Part shown: piece by piece, positions 51,286 through 62,782 of the stretch
Numbering within the stretch: position 1 is the stretch's first letter
Layout of the letters: every line of letters begins with the position of its first letter
DNA from: Microbacteriaceae bacterium
GTDB lineage: Bacteria > Actinomycetota > Actinomycetes > Actinomycetales > Microbacteriaceae
Direction of reading: 5' to 3'
Assembly (NCBI GenBank): GCA_025464975.1
Contig: JAODMT010000006.1
Coordinates: forward strand, 82,780-146,779
Length of the DNA: 64,000 nucleotides
Program-made: the position numbers and the translations under genes
The notes under the pieces: generated by a model
Seen by the model: only the letters and a program-made list of their open reading frames with translations
Told to the model about the DNA's origin: nothing
The model's database searches: none

Positions 51286-52602
51286 ATGCGTAAGAACAGA
51301 GCAGTTTTTGCGGTGGCGACAGCCTCAGCATTGATCATGATTGCAACGGGTTGTAGCAGCGGCGGCGGTTCCACCACCACCTCGGACCCGAAGGCGCCCC
51401 TGACGGTCTGGGTAGACGCAGACCGAGCGCCACAGGCGCAGGCCTACGTAAAGGCCCATCCCGAGCTCAAGATCACGGTAAACACCGTGGATGCGGCTCA
51501 AGGATCCAACACGTCCAAGATCGCTCTCGCCGAGAAGGCCGGAAAGGGCGTCCCCGACGTGGTGTTCGTCGGCAGCCCCGACGAAATTTCCACATTGAGC
51601 GCCAACCCGATCAACTACCCGCTCGCACTCAACGGCGTGGTCTCGCAGAAGGTGCTTGACGGCTTCCCGAAGAACACCATTTCGCGGTGTACCTTCAACG
51701 GCAAGGTCTACTGCCTTGGCAACGACGAAGGCCAAACAGTGCTGTGGTACAACAAGGCGCAGTTTGCGCAATGGGGTTACAGCGTGCCGACCACCTTCGA
51801 TCAGTTCAAGGCGCTCGGCATCAAGCTGGCTGCCGAACACCCCGGCTACAACCTGGGCACGGTCAACGGCCGTTACGGATCCGATGCGTTCTTCGGCTCA
51901 AGCGGATGCCCGGTGATCGACGCCACGACGGTGACGTCGGTGAAGATCAATACGGCTTCGCCCAAGTGCACCAGGGTCGGGGATGTGCTCGCTCCGCTGA
52001 TTGCAAACGGAACGCTCTCCACGCTCGACCTCTTCGACAAGAACTACACCGCCCAGATCGCGTCCGGCAAGGTCATTGCGATGATCGGTGCGTCCTGGAC
52101 CGCCGACTTCGCGTTCAAGCCGATGACAACGAACTCAGGGACCTCCTTCGTCGCCGCCGGAAAGTACACCGCTGCGCCGATGCCGACCTGGGCTGGCGAG
52201 TCAACGAACTGGTCCGGAGCGGTCGGTGGCGGAATCTGGATCGTGTCGAAGACTGCGAAGAATCAGAAGGCTGCCGTTGCATTTGCCGTAGCCATGACCA
52301 CTGATCCCACAATCGCCAAGACGCAGTCCACATACCCGGCCTATGGGCCGAGTGCAGACATTTGGTTGAAGTCGAAGACAAGCGACCCGTGGTACGCGTC
52401 CGACCCGAGCAAGGTGCTCAAGGCGGCATCGGCGAAGGTCAACCCGGCCGACGGCTACGTTCGTTACGAAACCCAGTTGCTCGACTCCTACAACGCCACG
52501 ATCATCAAGAGCGGCGCGACCGACATGTCGTCCGCGCTCAAGGCGTGGGGAGTTCAGGCCGCCCAGGCGGCAAAGTCCGCTGGGTACACGGTGAGCAAGT
52601 AA
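51286..52602 (+). CDS. ABC sugar-binding lipoprotein
   Basis: The 438-residue extracytoplasmic solute-binding protein (carbohydrate family 1 type) has a lipoprotein signal with lipobox IATGC (Cys near 23). It contains LTVWVDADRAPQAQAYVKAH, EKAGKGVPDVVFVGSPDEIS and late NWSGAVGGGIWIVSKTAKNQ. Four further Cys (SRCTF, VYCLG, SSGCP, SPKCTR) could form disulfides. AAGGAG six bases ahead supports ATG 51286. First gene of the importer operon. Confidence 0.94.
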   Translation: MRKNRAVFAVATASALIMIATGCSSGGGSTTTSDPKAPLTVWVDADRAPQAQAYVKAHPELKITVNTVDAAQGSNTSKIALAEKAGKGVPDVVFVGSPDEISTLSANPINYPLALNGVVSQKVLDGFPKNTISRCTFNGKVYCLGNDEGQTVLWYNKAQFAQWGYSVPTTFDQFKALGIKLAAEHPGYNLGTVNGRYGSDAFFGSSGCPVIDATTVTSVKINTASPKCTRVGDVLAPLIANGTLSTLDLFDKNYTAQIASGKVIAMIGASWTADFAFKPMTTNSGTSFVAAGKYTAAPMPTWAGESTNWSGAVGGGIWIVSKTAKNQKAAVAFAVAMTTDPTIAKTQSTYPAYGPSADIWLKSKTSDPWYASDPSKVLKAASAKVNPADGYVRYETQLLDSYNATIIKSGATDMSSALKAWGVQAAQAAKSAGYTVSK

Positions 52603-52604
52603 CC

Positions 52605-53507
52605 ATGACCATCACCAATTCGCGGGTGCGGCGGCTGCGCCGCCGCACCCCGGCTTGGGGCTTCATCGCCCCTTACCTCGTCCTTCTGGTGCTGTTTGGT
52701 GTGGCCCCGGCAATCTATGGGCTCTATCAGGCCTTCATCGTCACGTCGGTCGTCGGAGACCCGAGCTTCTCCCTCGTGCAAAACTTCATCGACGTGCTGT
52801 CCGACTATCGGCTGCCGGGCTCGGCCCTGAACGTCGCCGTCTATCTCGTCATCTGGCTGCCGATTCTGCTCTTGGTCGTGTTCACCCTCGCTCTCGCGAT
52901 GGACGCCAAGCGCACGAGGTTCGCAACACTCACCCGTTTCGTCACCTACGTGCCCGGAGCGGTGACGGGAGCTGCCGCTGCGCTGCTTTGGCTCTTCATG
53001 TTCTCGCCCAACGTGAGCCCGATTGGCGGTTTCCTGAGACTGTTCACGACTCACAACGGCTCGTTCCTGTCAGACAACACCTTCGCTCTCGTGCTTTCGG
53101 TGATGGGCGTTGCCGCGGGGGCCGGTGGATGGATCGTCGTGGTGTACGGCGCGCTGACGGGAATCTCGTCGGACGTCGTCGAATCGGCGAAGCTGGACGG
53201 AGCCAACGCGTGGCAGACCGTTTGGCACATCAAGCTTCCGCTGATCAGGAGCTACATCGCGTTCATCCTCATCGTTTCCACGGCGCAGGGGTTCCAGGTA
53301 TTCGTCGAGCCGACCGTGATCGCCGCGGGCGCTCCCGGTCAGGTGAGCCGCACCTGGTCGATCAACCAACTCGTCTACAGCTATGCGACGGAGCAGTCGA
53401 ACTACGGAAGAGCGTCCGCCCTGGCGATTCTCCTTCTTGTCGTCTGCGTCGCGCTCGCCGTATTCATCATCACGAAGACGAAGTTCTATTCGACAGGAGA
53501 TCGTTGA
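52605..53507 (+). CDS. sugar ABC transporter permease (MalF-like)
   Basis: The 300-residue permease has six helices and the EAA loop VVESAKLDGANAWQTVWHIK, which docks an ATPase. It starts two bases after the binding protein gene. No ATP-binding gene is present in the operon, so a shared MsiK/UgpC-type ATPase encoded elsewhere is expected, as is common in actinobacteria. Confidence 0.94.
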   Translation: MTITNSRVRRLRRRTPAWGFIAPYLVLLVLFGVAPAIYGLYQAFIVTSVVGDPSFSLVQNFIDVLSDYRLPGSALNVAVYLVIWLPILLLVVFTLALAMDAKRTRFATLTRFVTYVPGAVTGAAAALLWLFMFSPNVSPIGGFLRLFTTHNGSFLSDNTFALVLSVMGVAAGAGGWIVVVYGALTGISSDVVESAKLDGANAWQTVWHIKLPLIRSYIAFILIVSTAQGFQVFVEPTVIAAGAPGQVSRTWSINQLVYSYATEQSNYGRASALAILLLVVCVALAVFIITKTKFYSTGDR

Positions 53508-54376
53508 TGTTCACCCAGTTAGGCGGCCGGCTCGGTCGAAACATCCTTTTTGCGGTAACGATCCTGTTCTTCGGTATACCGATCGTCTGGCTCCTGCTTG
53601 CGCCAACCAAGACGAATAATGGGCTCTCGTTCCAAAACCCCCTGTCGTTTGGCAATCTTTCCCAAATCGGCACAGCGGCGGGCAACCTCTTCGGCTATAA
53701 CCACGGGATCATCTGGACGTGGGCGCTCAACTCGGTCTGGTACACCGTCGCGAGCGTGGTCATCGCGCTCGCGACGGCGGTACCGGCCGGCTACGCACTG
53801 GCGAAATTCGCCTTCCGCGGTCGGTCGACGGTGCTGTTCGTGACCCTGCTGACGATGATCGTTCCCTCGGCAGCGCTCATTCTTCCCCTGTATCTCGAGA
53901 TGTCCGCCGTCGGCCTCACAAACACCCCGTGGTCGGTGATTCTCCCGTTGACGTTCTACCCGTTCGGCGTCTACATGATCTACCTGTTCACCACGACGAG
54001 CATCCCCAATTCGATCATCGAAGCCGCTCGCCTCGATGGATGTTCGGAGTTCGGCATCATGACTCGAGTCTTCATCCCGCTTGCGCGACCAGCCATCGTG
54101 ATGATCGCCTTCTTCGCCGTGGTCGGATCGTGGAACTCGTTCTTCCTGCCCTTCATCATGTTGACCTCGCAGGATCTCGCGACGCTCCAAACGGGACTGC
54201 AGATTCTGGTCAGCAGCACCGGGGCCATCAACGGAGGCAACCTGTCCAACATCCCGATCCGCGCGCCCGAGGTCGCGTTGGCTGCCATCATCTCGATCCT
54301 CCCGATTCTGATGGTGTTCCTCTTCGCGCAAAAGTATTTGGTGGCCGGGCAAACCGCCGGCGCCGAGAAAGGCTAG
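53507..54376 (+). CDS. sugar ABC transporter permease (MalG-like)
   Basis: The 289-residue permease has six helices and the EAA loop SIIEAARLDGCSEFGIMTRV. The ATG overlaps the stop of the first permease by one base (TGATG). With the upstream permease and lipoprotein it forms the importer, lacking only an ATPase. Confidence 0.94.
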   Translation: MFTQLGGRLGRNILFAVTILFFGIPIVWLLLAPTKTNNGLSFQNPLSFGNLSQIGTAAGNLFGYNHGIIWTWALNSVWYTVASVVIALATAVPAGYALAKFAFRGRSTVLFVTLLTMIVPSAALILPLYLEMSAVGLTNTPWSVILPLTFYPFGVYMIYLFTTTSIPNSIIEAARLDGCSEFGIMTRVFIPLARPAIVMIAFFAVVGSWNSFFLPFIMLTSQDLATLQTGLQILVSSTGAINGGNLSNIPIRAPEVALAAIISILPILMVFLFAQKYLVAGQTAGAEKG

Positions 54377-54384
54377 TCGTCGAC

Positions 54385-55839
54385 ATGTCTCGAACAGTGT
54401 TGCCCCGGGCAACCCCGGAATCCCAGGGGGTCGATTCGAACGCGATCGCCGCGTTCGTGCGCGAGGCCAATTCCGCGGATCTCGGCCTTCACAGCCTCAT
54501 GATCCTGCGCCACGGGCAGGTCGTCGCCGAGGGATGGTGGGAACCGTACACGGCAGAGCAGCCGCACATGATGTTCTCGGTGTCCAAGTCGCTGACCGCG
54601 ACGGCGATCGGCATCGCCGAGGCCGAGGGGCTGCTCTCGGTCGAAGACCCGATCCTGTCGTTCTTCCCGACCTACGCCACCGAAGCAATTCGTCAAAACG
54701 TCGCGGACGTCAAGGTGCGGCACTTGTTGTCGATGGCGACAGGGCACGCGGTCGACACGATGGAGATCATGCGGGCGTTGCCAAACCTGGACTGGGTATC
54801 CGTCTTCCTCAACGTGCCAATCGAATATCCGCCCGGTACGCACTTTCTGTACAACTCGGGGGCGAGCTTCGTGCTTGCCGCGATTGTCGCCTCGCGGACA
54901 GGTCAGTCGGCGCAGGACTATTTGTCCTCACGGCTGTTCGAGCCGATCGGTATGGAGACGCCGCCCTGGGAGACCAACAACCGTGGCATCAATTTGGGAG
55001 CATCCGGGGTGCGCTTACGCACCGAGGATCTCGCGCGGATCGGCCAGCTCTATCTGCAGCGCGGGCTGTGGAACGGTACCCGGGTGCTGACCGAGGAATG
55101 GATCGAGGCGGCGACGGCCGCGCAGGTATCCAACGGATCTGACCCGGAGGACGACTGGTCGCAGGGATATGGATTCCAGATCTGGCGATCGAAGCACAAC
55201 TCCTACCGGATGGACGGGCGATATGGGCAGTTCAGCTTTGTGCTGCCCGATCAGGACACGGTGGTCGCCATCACCGCGGGAACGTCGCTGAGCAGAGACA
55301 TACCGGAGCTCCTCTGGCAACACCTCCTTCCGGGGATACACGCGGAAGCCCTTCCCGCCGCCGACAGTTCGGCGGAGGAGCTTGGCCGTCTTCTGAGCGC
55401 CCAGGAGGTTCGGGTTCCGGATTTCGTCCCGGCACCGGCATGGGCCGCGACCACTCCAACCCTGGAAATGAAGGTCCCGTTCAACACCCTGCACGTGACG
55501 TCGGTCCGCCTGGAATTTCTCGGCGCCGAAACCCGACTCGTGACCGTCAACGACAAGGAAACCGTCGAGTCGGTCCCCGCCGGTGCCGCAGAGTGGCTCC
55601 CGGGCGCGACGGCACTGTGGCCGCACGAAGAGATGCATCGGGTGTCAACGGCGAGTCGCGCCGGCTGGATCGACGAGCATGTTTTCGAGGTTCATCAGCA
55701 GTGCACCGATACGCCATTCCGGCGCATCTGGAGGTTCGAATTCGATCCGGCGACCAGGACACCAACCGTCATTGTCCGACTGGACAACGGGTTTTGGGTG
55801 GAACGAACCGAAGTTCTCGCCGGCGAACCGATCGCCTAG
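54385..55839 (+). CDS. serine hydrolase, class C beta-lactamase fold
   Basis: The 484-residue protein has SxxK in FSVSKSLTA (Ser near 69) and the YxN motif LYNSGASFVL. About 130 C-terminal residues after the hydrolase domain form a separate beta-rich extension (from about DFVPAPAWAATTPTLEMKV). There is no signal peptide, so it is cytosolic. In this sugar locus it may be an esterase or amidase acting on the imported compound. It starts nine bases after the permease gene. Confidence 0.85.
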   Translation: MSRTVLPRATPESQGVDSNAIAAFVREANSADLGLHSLMILRHGQVVAEGWWEPYTAEQPHMMFSVSKSLTATAIGIAEAEGLLSVEDPILSFFPTYATEAIRQNVADVKVRHLLSMATGHAVDTMEIMRALPNLDWVSVFLNVPIEYPPGTHFLYNSGASFVLAAIVASRTGQSAQDYLSSRLFEPIGMETPPWETNNRGINLGASGVRLRTEDLARIGQLYLQRGLWNGTRVLTEEWIEAATAAQVSNGSDPEDDWSQGYGFQIWRSKHNSYRMDGRYGQFSFVLPDQDTVVAITAGTSLSRDIPELLWQHLLPGIHAEALPAADSSAEELGRLLSAQEVRVPDFVPAPAWAATTPTLEMKVPFNTLHVTSVRLEFLGAETRLVTVNDKETVESVPAGAAEWLPGATALWPHEEMHRVSTASRAGWIDEHVFEVHQQCTDTPFRRIWRFEFDPATRTPTVIVRLDNGFWVERTEVLAGEPIA

Positions 55840-55855
55840 ATTCCGGAGAGGCAGC

Positions 55856-56713
55856 ATGCCATTCGCACTGAACGCTGGCACCAGAATCTACTTCCACGAT
55901 GTCGGCGGCTCCGGTATCCCCGTGCTTCTCATCCACGGATTCACGGTGCAACTTCTGGGCTGGCGACCGGGCTTCGTGCAGGAGCTCGTCGATCGGGGTT
56001 TGCGCCCCGTGCTGTTCGACAACCGGGACGCCGGACTCTCCGACAAGACCGGCGGACCGGACGACATCGATGGGCACTACGGGCTCGATGACATGGCGGA
56101 CGACGGTTTTGCCGTTCTGGATGCTCTCGAGATCGATGAAGCGCACCTGCTTGGGCAGTCGATGGGAGGAATGATTGCCCAGGCCATGGCAATCCGCTCG
56201 CCCGGACGCGTGAAGAGTCTCACCCTGTTCTATTCGGCACCCAACGGCGGCTACGGAATCAGGAACGAGGGGGCGAAGGACCTCTCGGTGCGTCAGGATC
56301 GGCTCGCGCGCGACGAGGCGATCAAGGCGGCGGTCGAGCGGGAACACTTGAGCGCCTCCCCGGAGTTCGCCTTCGACGAAGACTGGCACATCGACCTCGC
56401 CACCCGCAGTTACGACCGTTGTTATGCGCCGGACGGCTACCCCCGGCAGGCGCGGGCCATGAGTGAAGCGCCAGACCGGAGCGCGGCTCTCGCGGAATTG
56501 CAGATTCCGACGGTACTGGTTCACGGGCGTCACGACCGGCACCTCTCGCCCCAAGCCGCTCTCGACATGGCGGCGGTGATCCCCCAAAGCGAACTGCACC
56601 TCTACGAGGGGCTCGGTCACGAAATTGCCAGGCCGCTCTGGGCCGATTTCGGTGACATCATTCTTCGAAACGTGCTTCGGGCGGAGAAATCCGCAGCCGA
56701 CAAGACGCACTGA
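55856..56713 (+). CDS. alpha/beta-hydrolase
   Basis: The 285-residue protein has the oxyanion motif LLIHGFTVQLLGW, the nucleophile elbow LGQSMGGMIAQAMA (Ser near 102), an acid in VHGRHDRHLSPQ and a late GLGHEIARPLW His. This resembles carboxylesterase/EstA-type hydrolases. It directly follows the serine hydrolase, so both probably act on the same imported ester-bearing substrate. Confidence 0.9.
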   Translation: MPFALNAGTRIYFHDVGGSGIPVLLIHGFTVQLLGWRPGFVQELVDRGLRPVLFDNRDAGLSDKTGGPDDIDGHYGLDDMADDGFAVLDALEIDEAHLLGQSMGGMIAQAMAIRSPGRVKSLTLFYSAPNGGYGIRNEGAKDLSVRQDRLARDEAIKAAVEREHLSASPEFAFDEDWHIDLATRSYDRCYAPDGYPRQARAMSEAPDRSAALAELQIPTVLVHGRHDRHLSPQAALDMAAVIPQSELHLYEGLGHEIARPLWADFGDIILRNVLRAEKSAADKTH

Positions 56714-56721
56714 TCGCACGA

Positions 56722-56727
56722 TAATAT
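56722..56727 (+). promoter_or_regulatory. -10 box TAATAT of the chorismate mutase gene
   Basis: TAATAT is exactly six bases before the ATG at 56734 and close to the sigma70 consensus, marking an independent leaderless transcript. Confidence 0.65.
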
Positions 56728-56733
56728 CTTCCT

Positions 56734-57051
56734 ATGGCAGAAGAATCAGACCCGGTCGCCCGGCTTCTCTCCCTCAGGCAGAGCATCGACAACGTGGATG
56801 CCGCACTGGTTCATCTGCTCGCGGAGAGGTTCAAGTTCACCCAGCAGGTGGGACGGCTGAAGGCGTCCAGTGGCCTTCCCCCCGCCGATCCGGCGCGGGA
56901 ACGCGAGCAGATCATCAAGCTCAAGGCGCTCGCGGCAGAGTCCCACCTTGACCCGGCCTTCGGCGAGAAGTTCCTGAACTTCATCATCGCCGAGGTCATT
57001 CATCAGCACGAGCAGATCGCGAACACCGGAACCACCGAGACGCAGTTCTGA
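56734..57051 (+). CDS. chorismate mutase, AroQ class
   Basis: The 105-residue helical protein converts chorismate to prephenate for Phe/Tyr synthesis. It has LLSLRQSIDNVDAALVHLLA, RFKFTQQVGRLKA and REREQIIKLKALA, with basic residues of the AroQ active site. It has no signal peptide. Its own -10 box indicates that it is functionally separate from the flanking sugar genes. Confidence 0.93.
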   Translation: MAEESDPVARLLSLRQSIDNVDAALVHLLAERFKFTQQVGRLKASSGLPPADPAREREQIIKLKALAAESHLDPAFGEKFLNFIIAEVIHQHEQIANTGTTETQF

Positions 57052-57137
57052 TCCCCTGAGATTCTCGATCCGGCACACCGAAGCGATGCGACTTCGGACA
57101 CGCCGACAAACCGCGCGACAGCGAGGATGGCACGACC

Positions 57138-57908
57138 ATGCAGCAGACCAGCCCCTTCGATCTCACCGGTAGCGTCGCGTTGGTAACCGGCGCCGGGCGC
57201 GGCCTTGGCCGTGCGATCGCGCTCGACCTCGCCAAGGCGGGAGCGGATGTCGCCCTCGGGCTCCGAGACCCGGCCACTGACCATGGTCTCGTCGACGAGA
57301 TCGCGGCGCTCGGCCGCCGGGCGCTGATCGTCCCCATGGACGTGCGCGACCTCGGGCAGAGCCGCGTCGCGATCGACCGAACCGTCGAGGAGCTCGGCGG
57401 GCTGGACATCCTCGTCAACAACGCGGGGGGCGGCATCGCAGGGCCGGCCATCGACGTAAGCGAGGACGACTTCGACGCGGTGTTGGCGTTCAACACCCGG
57501 TCCACGTTCTTTCTCTCGCAGCACGCCGCAAAACACATGCGGTTGGCCGGCTCGGGCGTGATCGTCAACATCGCATCCCAGGCTGGCCTCGTCGCTTTGC
57601 CCGGGGAGTCGAGCTACTGCATCAGCAAGGCGGCGATTATCCACATGACCAAGTGCCACGCCGTCGAATGGGGCGAATACGGCATCCGGGTCAATGCCGT
57701 CGCGCCGACCTTCATCGAGACGGACGGAACGGAATCCGCTCTCTCCGACCCCGGATTTCACGCCGACACCGTGGAGAGAATCGCGGCTCTGCACCGCATC
57801 GGCGTGCCCGCGGAGGTCTCCGGCGCCGTGGTGTTCCTCGCCTCGCCCGCCGCATCTCTCGTCACCGGGGCCACCCTCGCGATCGACGGGGGCTGGACCG
57901 CTCGCTGA
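57138..57908 (+). CDS. short-chain dehydrogenase/reductase
   Basis: The 256-residue Rossmann enzyme has VTGAGRGLGRAIALDLAKAG, LVNNAGGGIAG, catalytic SSYCISKAAIIHMTK (Tyr-x3-Lys) and TGATLAIDGGW at the C-terminus. The cofactor preference and substrate are not assigned. GAGGATG lies upstream of the ATG. It may oxidise a sugar or alcohol of the preceding locus, but the intervening chorismate mutase makes this uncertain. Confidence 0.92.
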   Translation: MQQTSPFDLTGSVALVTGAGRGLGRAIALDLAKAGADVALGLRDPATDHGLVDEIAALGRRALIVPMDVRDLGQSRVAIDRTVEELGGLDILVNNAGGGIAGPAIDVSEDDFDAVLAFNTRSTFFLSQHAAKHMRLAGSGVIVNIASQAGLVALPGESSYCISKAAIIHMTKCHAVEWGEYGIRVNAVAPTFIETDGTESALSDPGFHADTVERIAALHRIGVPAEVSGAVVFLASPAASLVTGATLAIDGGWTAR

Positions 57909-57937
57909 GCGGCCGGCCGGCGAACCGGATCCGGCGG

Positions 57938-60244
<2,307 letters not shown>

Positions 60245-60303
60245 GGGCAGAAGTGCTCCTGGATAGAGTGCCGGATGCCACAATTCTATCCGGGTGCCGG
60301 TGG

Positions 60304-61200
60304 TCAACTTGGCGTGGCGGAACCGACCGTTATTGTGTTGGCCCACGGGTCGTCGAAGCTGATAGCCCGCCCGTCGTCGCGGGTCTGGATGCCATGGTGT
60401 GACATCCGCTCGGTTAGCGCCCCGAGGTCGTCGTTGCTCGGCACGGTGATGTCGATTCGGCTGAGCCCGAGGGCGAGTTGCCGCGGTCCCGCGCCGCGTG
60501 AGTTCCAGGTGTTCATTGCCAGGTGGTGGTGATAGCCGCCAGCGCTCACGAACAGGGCGGAGCCGGGCAGCTCGCCCATGGTCTCGAATCCGAGCAGGTG
60601 CACGTAGAACCGCCTGGCCGTCTCCACGTCTCCGACCTGAAGGTGCACGTGTCCGACGGTTGTCCCGCCGATAACCGGCTCCGCGACGGCGGCCTCGGTG
60701 AGGTGCTCCCGCAGGAAAGCGTTCGGGTCGAGGTAGAGGGTGGACATCTCGAGAGTCCCGTGCGTCCAGCTCCAGGCGCTGCGATCGCGATCCCAGTAGA
60801 GTTCGACCCCGTTTCCCTCGGGGTCGGTGAAGTAGAAGGCCTTGCTGACGAGGTGGTCGGAACTGCCGGTGAAGGTGTTCGGGTACTTCTGCGCCACCGA
60901 GTAGACGGCGGCGGCGAGGGCCTCCTCCGTCTCGAACAGGATCGCGGTGTGAAAGAGACCGGCCTCGTGGGGGCTCGCGTGCTTCAGCTCCGGCGCGTGC
61001 ACCAGGATGATGACGGGCGTCGTGCCTCGACCGAGCGTCACGGTGTGGGCGGCGTCGGTTCCGGCGGCTCGTTCGGCCGCGACGAGCACGCGAAGGCTGA
61101 CCGCATCCCGGTAGTACTTCGTCATTGCGTCGAGGTCGCCGACGAGCAGGGTCACCGGCCCCATGGTGGTGTCTGCGGCGAGAATCTCGTGGTCGGTCAT
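60304..61200 (-). CDS. VOC-family ring-cleaving dioxygenase-like protein
   Basis: The 298-residue protein has two glyoxalase/dioxygenase modules. The first ([20 protein letters not shown]) includes [12 protein letters not shown] and [12 protein letters not shown]. The second starts [20 protein letters not shown] with HHLAMNTW. The His and Glu metal ligands fit Bacillus CatE-type catechol dioxygenase or a quinone-related enzyme. It is divergent from a MarR gene, the usual arrangement of quinone- or catechol-responsive systems. Confidence 0.9.
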   Translation of the reverse strand: MTDHEILAADTTMGPVTLLVGDLDAMTKYYRDAVSLRVLVAAERAAGTDAAHTVTLGRGTTPVIILVHAPELKHASPHEAGLFHTAILFETEEALAAAVYSVAQKYPNTFTGSSDHLVSKAFYFTDPEGNGVELYWDRDRSAWSWTHGTLEMSTLYLDPNAFLREHLTEAAVAEPVIGGTTVGHVHLQVGDVETARRFYVHLLGFETMGELPGSALFVSAGGYHHHLAMNTWNSRGAGPRQLALGLSRIDITVPSNDDLGALTERMSHHGIQTRDDGRAISFDDPWANTITVGSATPS

Positions 61201-61237
61201 GACAGCTCCTCTGGGTTGCGTCTCGCACCGTACAACT

Positions 61238-61255
61238 TAGTTGAGGGTTCAACTA
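61238..61255. promoter_or_regulatory. MarR operator between marR and the dioxygenase
   Basis: TAGTTGA-GGGT-TCAACTA is a perfect 7-base-arm palindrome in the 76-base divergent gap. A -35-like TTGAGG (61241-61246) and -10 TAGAGT (61265-61270) of the MarR gene overlap or follow it. Confidence 0.8.
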
Positions 61256-61264
61256 TTCCCCGGC

Positions 61265-61270
61265 TAGAGT
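61265..61270 (+). promoter_or_regulatory. -10 box TAGAGT of the MarR gene
   Basis: Six bases before the ATG at 61277, leaderless spacing. Confidence 0.55.
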
Positions 61271-61276
61271 CGAGGG

Positions 61277-61759
61277 ATGACCGGTGTGACGGATGCTCAA
61301 CAGCACGCCTGGCGCGAACTCGTGATGGCGACCCACCTGCTCGACGAAGCCCTCGATCGGCAGTCGCAGCGCGATGGCGGTATGCCGCACGCCTACTACA
61401 AGCTGCTCGTGCTGCTTTACGAGTCGCCCGGCCACGGCCAGACGATGAGTGGGCTTGCGGCGCAGCTGCGGTACTCGCTCAGCCGACTGACCCATGCCGT
61501 GACCAGCATGGAGAGGTCGGGCTGGTTGCGGCGAAGCCGGTCGGCCGACGATCGCAGGGTGCAGACGGTTTCACTCACGGACGCCGGGGTCACGGTGGTG
61601 AGGCGGGTGTCCCCGCTGCAGGCATCCGAGGTGCGATCGCGGGTGTTCGCACGGCTCAGCGACGAGCAGGTCAATCAGCTCGCGGCGATCGGCTCCGCGA
61701 TCGTCGCCGGCCTCGACGCTGGCCCGACTGAGCGCGACTCCGACCGCCTTAACGACTGA
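61277..61759 (+). CDS. MarR-family regulator
   Basis: The 160-residue winged-helix protein has SGLAAQLRYSLSRLTHAVTS as the HTH and RSRSADDRRVQTVSLTDAGV as the wing (DxR motif). It probably represses both divergent genes through the TAGTTGA palindrome and responds to a phenolic or quinone ligand, inferred from the VOC partner. No Cys is in the usual redox position. Confidence 0.92.
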   Translation: MTGVTDAQQHAWRELVMATHLLDEALDRQSQRDGGMPHAYYKLLVLLYESPGHGQTMSGLAAQLRYSLSRLTHAVTSMERSGWLRRSRSADDRRVQTVSLTDAGVTVVRRVSPLQASEVRSRVFARLSDEQVNQLAAIGSAIVAGLDAGPTERDSDRLND

Positions 61760-61797
61760 GCGCGTCGCCCAAGACAAGGTGCCCCGGGCGACGCGCT
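61759..61797. terminator. bidirectional hairpin between convergent genes
   Basis: AGCGCGTCGCCC (61759-61770) and GGGCGACGCGCT (61786-61797) are perfect 12-base complements with a 15-base loop. It lies between the MarR stop and the aldo/keto reductase stop. No T tract. Confidence 0.7.
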
Positions 61798-61819
61798 GGT
61801 CAGCTGGTTAGGTGCTCGC

Positions 61820-62782
61820 TCAGCTGGCGACGCTCTCGCTGGCGAGGCGCGACGACACCTCGTCGAGGCGGACGATCTGCTCGGCCGTGATGGCGACATC
61901 CGGCGCAGACAGCAGGTCTGCGAGCTGTGCGGAGCTCGTCGCGCTCGCGATCGGCGCAACAATGCCGTCGCGGGAGAGCAGCCAGGCGAGCGACACCGAG
62001 GCGATCGAGGTACCGAGCTCCTTCGCGACATCGTCGAGCACATCGACGACGGCCAGGCCCTCCGGAGTGAGGTAACTGCCGGCCCCGGCACCGCGGGCTG
62101 CGCCTTCGAGGCTCTCCGCGGTGCGGTATTTGCCGGTGAGGAATCCGCTCGCCAGCGAGAAGTACGGCATCACGCCGAGGTTTGCGGCAGCCGCTGCGGG
62201 CCACAGCTCCGTCTCGAACGGGTCCCGGTGCACGAGGTTGTAGTGCGGCTGGAACGCGACCGGAAGCGCAAAGCCGTTACGGGTCGCGATCTCGATCCAC
62301 TCGGCGATCCGTGCGGCGCTGTAGTTGGAGATGCCGAGGTAACGCACCTTCCCGGCAAGCACCAGCTCGTTGAAGGCGCCGAGTGTTTCCTCGAGCGGGG
62401 TTGTCTCATCGTCGAAGTGTGCGTAGTACAGGTCGATGTGGTCGCTCTGAAGGCGGGCGAGCGACGCATCCGCAGCCGCGGCGATGTTGGCGGCAGCGAG
62501 ACCGCGGTGCTCAGGGTGCTGGCTCACCTTGGTCGCGACGACGACGGAGTCGCGATTGCCGCGAGCCGCCATCCAGCTGCCGATGATCCTCTCGGACTCT
62601 CCTCCTGAGTTTCCGGGAACCCAGGCGGAGTAGGAGTCCGCGGTGTCGATGAAGTTTCCTCCACCGGCGACGAACGCGTCGAGCACCTGGTGTGACTCGG
62701 CCTCGTTCGAGGTCCAGCCGAAGGTGTTCCCACCGAGGTTGATGGGGAAGACTTCGAGGTCAGAATTACCGATTTTCGGCAT
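61820..62782 (-). CDS. aldo/keto reductase
   Basis: The 320-residue NADPH-dependent oxidoreductase has PINLGGNTFGW, FIDTADSYSAWVPG (catalytic Asp/Tyr), VVVATKVSQHPE (Lys) and YYAHFDD (His), then GISNYSAARI. This is the AKR tetrad. ATG 62782 is supported by AAAGGAT; a leading ATG at 62806 lacks a ribosome site. Substrate unknown; probably aldehydes or ketones. Confidence 0.93.
   Translation of the reverse strand: MPKIGNSDLEVFPINLGGNTFGWTSNEAESHQVLDAFVAGGGNFIDTADSYSAWVPGNSGGESERIIGSWMAARGNRDSVVVATKVSQHPEHRGLAAANIAAAADASLARLQSDHIDLYYAHFDDETTPLEETLGAFNELVLAGKVRYLGISNYSAARIAEWIEIATRNGFALPVAFQPHYNLVHRDPFETELWPAAAAANLGVMPYFSLASGFLTGKYRTAESLEGAARGAGAGSYLTPEGLAVVDVLDDVAKELGTSIASVSLAWLLSRDGIVAPIASATSSAQLADLLSAPDVAITAEQIVRLDEVSSRLASESVAS

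Noticed and set aside
53719..54384. Long frame through the second permease joined to the serine hydrolase
   Set aside because: The permease frame 53507-54376 has clear membrane helices and an EAA loop; the hydrolase starts at ATG 54385.
60245..61252. N-terminal extension of the purL frame
   Set aside because: It overlaps the VOC dioxygenase gene in a shifted register; PurL has its normal length from GTG 60244.
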